Positions 5,275-9,531 of a stretch of DNA of 9,531 nt are shown piece after piece. Every line of letters begins with the position of its first letter. Positions within the stretch are counted from its first letter, which is position 1. The stretch is from Methanosarcina sp. (lineage in GTDB: Archaea > Halobacteriota > Methanosarcinia > Methanosarcinales > Methanosarcinaceae). The stretch is from assembly GCA_024280975.1 (NCBI GenBank), contig JAMXLQ010000038.1, positions 1-9,531 of the forward strand, given 5' to 3'. Under the pieces are notes generated by a model. It was not told the DNA's origin. It worked only from the letters and a program-made list of their open reading frames with translations, and did not search any database. The position numbers and the translations under genes are program-made.

Positions 5275-6771
5275 TTAAACCTGTTGTCTTTGTTCAGATT
5301 TTTTCGTCAGCGTATAAGGCATCGAGAATTGTGATTCAACTGAGTCTCTATGAAAGATATTGTATGTGCAGAAAGGAATTATTCTGCCGTCTGGTGTGGC
5401 ATAATGTACCCCACATTTTTTGACCCTCTCGAGATCTATATTGTATAAATCCTGAAAGTGCATTGTTCCGATGAATAGAGTATTCATGTGAAAGCGTGCG
5501 GTATTTTCCATATCACCGTTTTTTAGGACATCAAGGATCATTTTTAGTACGTTTACTGATTTTGGTTCTTTTTTTTTGTCAATATACTTAGGTACTTGCC
5601 TGAGAACTTTTGCAATGGTTCGAATTCTGCTGACTTTTCCATTTATCTCGGGAGTTATTTCTTCTAGGAGTTCAAGAAAACTCTCAACATCAAAAAAATC
5701 CGTAATTGGGATAAAGTGCCCTTTTTCAAAGAACAGGTAGGTTGCAGCACCGCAATGAGGATGGACAGTCAACTCTGGAATTGGAATTTTTCTCCTAGCT
5801 GATAGAAAACGACTTATAGGAACCACAAAAGACACCGGATACCAGGCATTACAGGGAATTTCTCCATTAGTCTGTTCTTCCGCAAGCTTTATGACGTCAG
5901 GTATGGTGATTCTCTTCTTTTCCCTCTGAGATTGATCCACTCTTCCAGTAAAAGCAATTGGCTGGAAGTTCACTCCTTTTATAATATCAAGATTTTCGGC
6001 TGCAAAACGAACAATCTCCCCCACTTGGGAGTCATTTACACCTTTTGCAAGAGTAGGCACTAGCACGATACTCTCTGGCCCAAAATTCCTGCAATTTTCA
6101 ATGGCTTTTTTCTTTAGAGGCAGAATATTGAAGCCCGCATTTTCGATATAGGGCTCTGGAGTAACCCCGTCAAAGGAGAGATAAATAGTACGCAACGTAG
6201 CATCTCTTAGCCTTTTGCAATATTCAGTACTTTTCGCAAGGCGAATTCCATTACTTGCAATCTGACTATGTGCGAAACCCAGTTCTTCGGCCAGTTCAAT
6301 AATCTCTGGAAGATCATTCCTTATTGTTGGCTCTCCACCTGAAAACTGAATAGCATTACATGGAACTGGTTTTTCATCTCTCAGTGCTTCCATTATTTTC
6401 CGGATTTCTTCGAAGCTTGGTTCACAAACAAAACCTTTTACTTTTGCATTCGCAAAACAGACCGGACATGCAAGGTTACACCTGTTGGTGATATCTATAT
6501 TTGCAAGCAAAGTGCCAGTTTCATGGTCCTGACAGATCCCACAATCAAGAGGGCAATTTTGAGAACTGGAACTCTGAAAGTTCGAAACTCCTGTTCCCAC
6601 ATATGAATATTTTTCAAATTTCCGATAGAGTTTCGCATCCGACCAGTAGATATCTCTGAAATTCCCGTGATCAGGGCATTCCTTTTCCATTAATATTTTA
6701 CCATTATCCTCAAAGATCGAAGCTGCAATTACTCTTTTGCATTCAGGGCAAACAGATCTTGTTAGTCTCAT
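5275..6771 (-). CDS. tes: Radical SAM protein of the MJ0619 / tetraether lipid synthase (Tes) family
   Basis: This 498-aa frame is close to the ~506 aa of MJ0619. Residues 8-36 hold a rubredoxin-like site (CPEC ... CPDHG). C73, C77 and C80 (NCPLDCGIC) are a family-specific cluster motif. The radical SAM motif CNLACPVC is at 98-105 and the SAM-binding GGEP at 145-148. Late cysteines include C340 (HPHCGAATY), C453 and C468 (HYATPDGRIIPFCTYN). Tes joins the phytanyl chain ends of two archaeol lipids to make membrane-spanning tetraethers or macrocyclic archaeol; its structure has three 4Fe-4S clusters and one mononuclear iron. MJ0619 was earlier linked to methanopterin methylation, and paralogs exist, so the substrate is not certain. 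The start matches the family, but GGAGG lies only one base before the ATG, unusually close. The gene stands alone. Confidence 0.82.
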   Translation of the reverse strand: MRLTRSVCPECKRVIAASIFEDNGKILMEKECPDHGNFRDIYWSDAKLYRKFEKYSYVGTGVSNFQSSSSQNCPLDCGICQDHETGTLLANIDITNRCNLACPVCFANAKVKGFVCEPSFEEIRKIMEALRDEKPVPCNAIQFSGGEPTIRNDLPEIIELAEELGFAHSQIASNGIRLAKSTEYCKRLRDATLRTIYLSFDGVTPEPYIENAGFNILPLKKKAIENCRNFGPESIVLVPTLAKGVNDSQVGEIVRFAAENLDIIKGVNFQPIAFTGRVDQSQREKKRITIPDVIKLAEEQTNGEIPCNAWYPVSFVVPISRFLSARRKIPIPELTVHPHCGAATYLFFEKGHFIPITDFFDVESFLELLEEITPEINGKVSRIRTIAKVLRQVPKYIDKKKEPKSVNVLKMILDVLKNGDMENTARFHMNTLFIGTMHFQDLYNIDLERVKKCGVHYATPDGRIIPFCTYNIFHRDSVESQFSMPYTLTKKSEQRQQV

Positions 6772-6808
6772 GCCTCCATCCCTAGTGAATCAATCCTGCT
6801 AGTAGGTT

Positions 6809-6822
6809 CTGTGATTACACAG
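6809..6822. promoter_or_regulatory. Inverted repeat in the leader of the radical SAM gene
   Basis: CTGTG-ATTA-CACAG is a perfect 5-bp inverted repeat, 38 bases upstream of the ATG and downstream of the likely TATA box. It could be an operator or a small RNA hairpin; no factor can be named. Confidence 0.3.
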
Positions 6823-6895
6823 TCTGATGACGAAGAGCATTCTTCTCACAGTTTTTCCATAGCTTCAGCTACACAAAATTCTTTATTTTTTCAAA

Positions 6896-6905
6896 GTCAT
6901 ATAAG
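6896..6905 (-). promoter_or_regulatory. Probable TATA box for the radical SAM gene
   Basis: On the minus strand the sequence reads CTTATATGAC. A start ~25 bases downstream would give a 5' leader of about 100 bases containing the CTGTG inverted repeat. This is the best TATA match upstream of the gene, but only by eye. Confidence 0.4.
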
Positions 6906-6906
6906 T

Positions 6907-7425
6907 TAACTGTTAAAGATGACCTATTCCGATAAAGCTGAGAAATCTGAGTTCAAGGACTTTATCGAATAAAGTTCCCCAAAATCAAGCCTCTCCTCTG
7001 TAGGACAATATTTTGGATTATTACAGGAATATAGTGGATATTTCAATATGCAAATGTTTATTGACTGCTTCATCATCCACAATTTCATAAAACTGTTAAC
7101 TGTTTTTTTCATTCCCCATTCATTCCCCATCTATTTAATAATACATTGATATTATTTAAATTCGTTGAATAAAAGTCGAAAATAACGGAAAAAGTAAGAG
7201 AGTCTTTTCTGATCTTTAACTGATTTCTTAAAAGGATCTCTTTGATTTTCGGGTTCCGGTATCTTAAAGTGTATCTTACATCAATAACTTTTGACATACT
7301 GTGTAGTCTTCGGGATCTGGGATATATTTTCAGCAAGCTCCGAAGTCATTCAGGAGAGAAAACCTCATCAACTACACAGAACTGTTTTTATCAACTTAAA
7401 CGTCTTAATTTTTATTACAGGGACT
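6907..7425. other. Stretch without a convincing gene
   Basis: Short open frames occur on both strands but lack ribosome sites, family resemblance and coding-like composition. A small tandem repeat of CATTCCCCATT occurs near 7109-7130. The right part (from ~7290) is in frame with the coding-like fragment that follows and may be its eroded 5' end. Confidence 0.5.
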
Positions 7426-7575
7426 CGGAAAGGAAGTCTGGATCGATATACGATAATAAACATGCCTCATGGAGCATTAAAACTTGAAGAACTGGAGTCA
7501 CCAGAATGTATCTTCTGGAATAGATTGCCGATAGAAGCAAAACTTAGAATCGGAATGAGGCTTTTTGGGTTGTGA
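7426..7575 (+). pseudogene. Unidentified coding-like fragment (C-terminal piece)
   Basis: The frame reading GTRKGSLDRYTIINMPHGAL... and ending RIGMRLFGL at the TGA 7573-7575 has good coding composition, with balanced charged residues, Trp, Cys and His. It has no start of its own: no ATG with a ribosome site precedes it, and the frame to the left (open back to a TTG at 7291) loses coding character. I read it as the end of a gene that lost its front. I do not recognise the family; the segment LEELESPECIFWNRLPIEAK is the best query. Confidence 0.35.
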
Positions 7576-7842
7576 AATATGAAAAAATGGAAATGAGCTT
7601 CGAAACGAAATTATCTCAGGTTAAAATATTCCATTTACAGTAAAATTGTGATAAAGAGTATAAGTAAGTCTTTTTAATGACGGTTACCTGGTAAGCTTCC
7701 ATCTCCTAATCAATCTGTAGGGTATTTGAATAAAAGAAAAGTCATGAATTCTCAAAATCGCTTTTAGAACTGGGGTTAGGATAAAAAAACACTTTTGGAA
7801 TTATTGCTGTACTAATTTCTTAATTTACTGCTTTAAAATAAT
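7576..7842. other. Intergenic, nothing definite
   Basis: There are only very short ORFs (an 18-codon frame from an ATG near 7590) and a minor inverted repeat TTACC-T-GGTAA at 7684-7694. The right edge runs into the promoter of the DUF2769 gene. Confidence 0.5.
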
Positions 7843-7851
7843 CTATATAAT
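7843..7851 (+). promoter_or_regulatory. TATA box of the DUF2769 gene
   Basis: CTATATAAT lies 56 bases before the SD/ATG junction. Transcription would start near 7870-7876, leaving a leader of about 30-35 bases that carries GGAGGGG (7896-7902). Confidence 0.55.
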
Positions 7852-7906
7852 GAAAAACTTTTATCCTCTAAACCCAAATACAAATTAACATGATTGGAGG
7901 GGTAAA

Positions 7907-8233
7907 ATGAATAAAGGCGAGAATAAGAGGGTTCCGTACACTACCTCAAATATTAACAAATGCATGTGCTCCGAATGCCCGGTTCAGGCTGATAGTCAAT
8001 GTGCGATGGATAAACTTAGGAAATCGAAACAAGAGGCGGGAAAACTACCCGCAGGGCAGGCTCCAAATCCCGAGGACGTCCCTGGGATATACTGCTCAAT
8101 AGGCAAAGCCAGATGCCAGGATCTTAATTTTGATAGACAATGCATTTGTAGTTCGTGCGAGGTCTGGAAAGAATATGGCCTCAAAGATGTAGATCCAAAT
8201 AATCACTTCTGCCAACACGGCAGTGCAGCTTAG
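7907..8233 (+). CDS. DUF2769 Cys-rich protein
   Basis: This is a 108-aa cytoplasmic protein with no signal peptide or membrane span. The start is firm: GGAGGGG lies at 7896-7902, four bases before the ATG. Ten cysteines: C19, C21, C24, C32, C63, C70, C79, C81, C84 and C102. Two CxCxxC motifs (19-24 CMCSEC; 79-84 CICSSC) each begin a similar half (CPVQADSQC / CEVWKEYGL), and HFCQHG closes the protein. The spacing fits iron-sulfur or zinc binding. The family is common in Methanosarcina and other methanogens; function unknown. It has its own promoter and no close partner genes, so context gives no role. A weak hairpin (TTCTT/AAGAA) after the stop is a poor terminator candidate. Confidence 0.85.
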   Translation: MNKGENKRVPYTTSNINKCMCSECPVQADSQCAMDKLRKSKQEAGKLPAGQAPNPEDVPGIYCSIGKARCQDLNFDRQCICSSCEVWKEYGLKDVDPNNHFCQHGSAA

Positions 8234-8838
8234 AATCTATTTGAAAAACTTCTTGATCTAAGAAACTTTAACAGTGCAACAAGAAGTAATAATAAATTGC
8301 CTCAATCTGCTCTCTCCGTTTGGGTAATTCTACCGGAATTTGCCTCAATCTGAGTGGATGCAGACTTACTGATGCTGTTCTCTTGTTTAAACTAAGATAA
8401 ATTAACGGCTCCTCGTTATTTTTTGTGGATATCATCATGAAAACCAATATGGTATCGAGTTGAAAAAAATCATCTTCTCTATTGAGAATGACGAAGAGCC
8501 TTAAAATAATTTAAAATCTGAATGGAACTTGTAGTAAATTGAATGCTATCATTCTTTGGTCTCTAAATGAACCAATAACTACCTTTAATTCATGCGCAAA
8601 AGTGAAATCGAAATTATGTCATTTAGAAAATAGATATCAGTAAAAATTATGAAACACAAAATTTTCCAGCGGAAAGTGGGGGATGTAGAACTATAAAGGA
8701 ATTGCTATTTCCCAAATAATCAATAGCCAAATATGCTTACTATATTCTATAGATTAAATGATCTCTAGTTAGAAATCTCCAAGCTTGAGCTATTCTGCAG
8801 TTTGATATCCTTGTGCTTATATGTGTGCTCTCCCAGCC
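8234..8838. other. Intergenic region, no convincing gene
   Basis: TTGCCTCAATCTG occurs twice as a direct repeat (8297-8309 and 8340-8352). A 32-codon plus frame at 8406-8504 (GYHHENQYGIELKKIIFSI...) looks coding-like and may be a gene remnant. A 56-codon minus frame near 8268-8438 has no ribosome site. The rest is AT-rich with frequent stops in all frames. Confidence 0.5.
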
Positions 8839-9089
8839 TCACTTCCCTATCTGGGAGGCGTTTTTGAAGGCCTTGGCCCTTAGCGAGGTTATTGAAGTAA
8901 ACACGAACTTTTGCAGCCTTTACATAACCTCATTGATACGAGATACCCATGTATCTAGCTGTTTCTTCTCATAGAGGTAGTAATATCTATTGAGCCTGTG
9001 GCGCTCTTTCTCTTTCTCTTGTCCATACCACAGATATCAGCGTTCTGCCCATAAGAGCGAACATAGGTATGTCAGATATCTCTTCTTTA
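8839..9089 (-). pseudogene. DUF72 (YecE-like) gene, decayed C-terminal fragment
   Basis: Read on the minus strand with four small frameshifts, the segment gives EEISDI, YVRSYGQNADI, WYGQEKEKERHRLNRYYYLY, EKKQLDTWVSRINEVM, KAAKVRVYFNNLAKGQ, then AFKNASQIGK and a TGA at 8839-8841. This follows the C-terminal third of DUF72 proteins (normally ~240-250 aa), including the RY-YLYS-like and VYFNNH-KGQA motifs. Here the His of FNNH is Leu. About 160 N-terminal residues are missing: the fragment stops directly at the MITE-like element 9091-9212, and nothing like DUF72 appears on its far side. The gene is clearly dead. DUF72 has a TIM-barrel-like fold and no settled function. Confidence 0.68.
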
Positions 9090-9090
9090 G

Positions 9091-9212
9091 GGCCTATCTG
9101 AAAAATCGATAATTGCAGTTGTAAAATTACTTTGATATTAATAATGTGTATCCATTGCAGAGGTCACATTGCCAATTTGAGCTTAGTAGATCAAACATTT
9201 TTCGGATAGTCT
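9091..9212. mobile_element. MITE-like element of a second family (122 bp)
   Basis: The left end reads GGCCTATCTGAAAAAT and the complement of the right end reads AGACTATCCGAAAAAT, matching at 13 of 16 bases. It has no ORF. The termini differ from the GAGCTGATCCCAAAAC family, so it was probably moved by a different transposase. It abuts the broken DUF72 gene. No target duplication is evident. Confidence 0.6.
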
Positions 9213-9293
9213 CGAAGGTCTCTGCCATTTAATAAATTAAGTATTAGCACCCAGATCCACTGTTTTTATAAAAATAATAGTGCTAGTTACGTA

Positions 9294-9303
9294 TTTATAT
9301 ATT
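9294..9303 (+). promoter_or_regulatory. TATA box of the hemerythrin-domain gene
   Basis: TTTATATATT lies about 40 bases before the ATG at 9344. A start near 9325-9330 would leave a very short leader with GGGAGGG at 9332-9338. A second AT-rich stretch (ATAAATATAA, 9307-9316) is too close to the ribosome site to be the better choice. Confidence 0.5.
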
Positions 9304-9343
9304 TGTATAAATATAATTCTACCTTAAAAGTGGGAGGGTAATT

Positions 9344-9531
9344 ATGGAAACGATTTATGATATATTACGAGAAGAACATGACCAAATAATCAATTTGATA
9401 GAACAAGCAATAAATAATGGGTCGAAGGAATCTTTTTACAAAGTAAAAGATAAAACAGACCCTCATTTACTAGGAGAAGAAAAATTCTTCTATTCATTGC
9501 TTGAGCAAAAAGAAGAATTGCGCGACCTAGT
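9344..9531 (+). CDS. Hemerythrin/HHE-domain protein (5' part, runs off right edge)
   Basis: The first 62 codons are present, starting at an ATG with GGGAGGG five bases upstream. Residues 1-25 (METIYDILREEHDQIINLIEQA) match helix 1 of the HHE domain, with H12 as first iron ligand. H41 and E45 (TDPHLLGEEKFFYSLLEQKEEL) match helix 2 with its HxxxE pair. Later ligands lie beyond the window. Such proteins carry a non-haem di-iron centre that binds oxygen or nitric oxide, or stores or senses iron; in a strict anaerobe oxygen or NO handling is plausible, but the role here is inferred. It is transcribed from its own promoter. Confidence 0.85.
   Translation, partial: METIYDILREEHDQIINLIEQAINNGSKESFYKVKDKTDPHLLGEEKFFYSLLEQKEELRDL

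Noticed and set aside
6924..7336. Two overlapping minus-strand frames of 68 and 75 codons
   Set aside because: No ribosome sites, no recognisable motifs, and composition typical of AT-rich intergenic DNA.
7996..8184. Minus-strand frame of 62 codons
   Set aside because: It is antisense to the DUF2769 gene.
8268..8438. Minus-strand 56-codon frame starting MMISTKNNEEP
   Set aside because: No ribosome site and no family resemblance; the length is compatible with chance.

Overview
The window looks like a methanogenic archaeon of the genus Methanosarcina or a close relative. The grounds are a secreted surface protein built from beta-propellers and PKD domains, a radical SAM protein of the MJ0619/tetraether-synthase family, a Cys-rich DUF2769 protein, long AT-rich intergenic spaces, archaeal TATA boxes and GGAGG-type ribosome binding sites. 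This is inference from protein families; no rRNA or tRNA is present to confirm it.

Layout, left to right. Positions 1-2483 (minus) hold the first 827 codons of a very large surface protein that runs off the left edge: signal peptide, seven-blade propeller, PKD, seven-blade YVTN propeller, PKD, Ser/Gly linker. Positions 2612-3010 (minus) hold an odd Met-rich, N-M-T repeat ORF that may be frame-broken. Positions 3011-5274 are mostly non-coding. They carry three related copies of a ~130-bp inverted-repeat element (MITE-like; 3192-3321, 4383-4512, and a degraded copy at about 5051-5180), a 29-bp tandem duplication, several good hairpins including a candidate structured RNA near 3755-3910, and one small unidentified gene (4126-4380).

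Positions 5275-6771 (minus) encode the clearest enzyme, a 498-aa radical SAM protein of the tetraether lipid synthase family. A plus-strand hairpin with a T-run sits just beyond its stop codon. A long weak region follows, with one unidentified coding-like fragment (about 7426-7575, plus), then a DUF2769 protein with its own promoter and ribosome binding site (7907-8233, plus).

Positions 8839-9089 (minus) are a badly decayed C-terminal piece of a DUF72 (YecE-like) gene. It is cut off beside a second, different MITE-like inverted-repeat element (9091-9212). The window ends in the first 62 codons of a hemerythrin/HHE-domain protein (from 9344, plus).

The genes do not form one operon. They are single units with their own control regions, spread through repeat-rich, decaying DNA. 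No pathway link between neighbours is visible. The membrane-lipid enzyme and the S-layer-like protein both concern the cell envelope, but their proximity may be chance.
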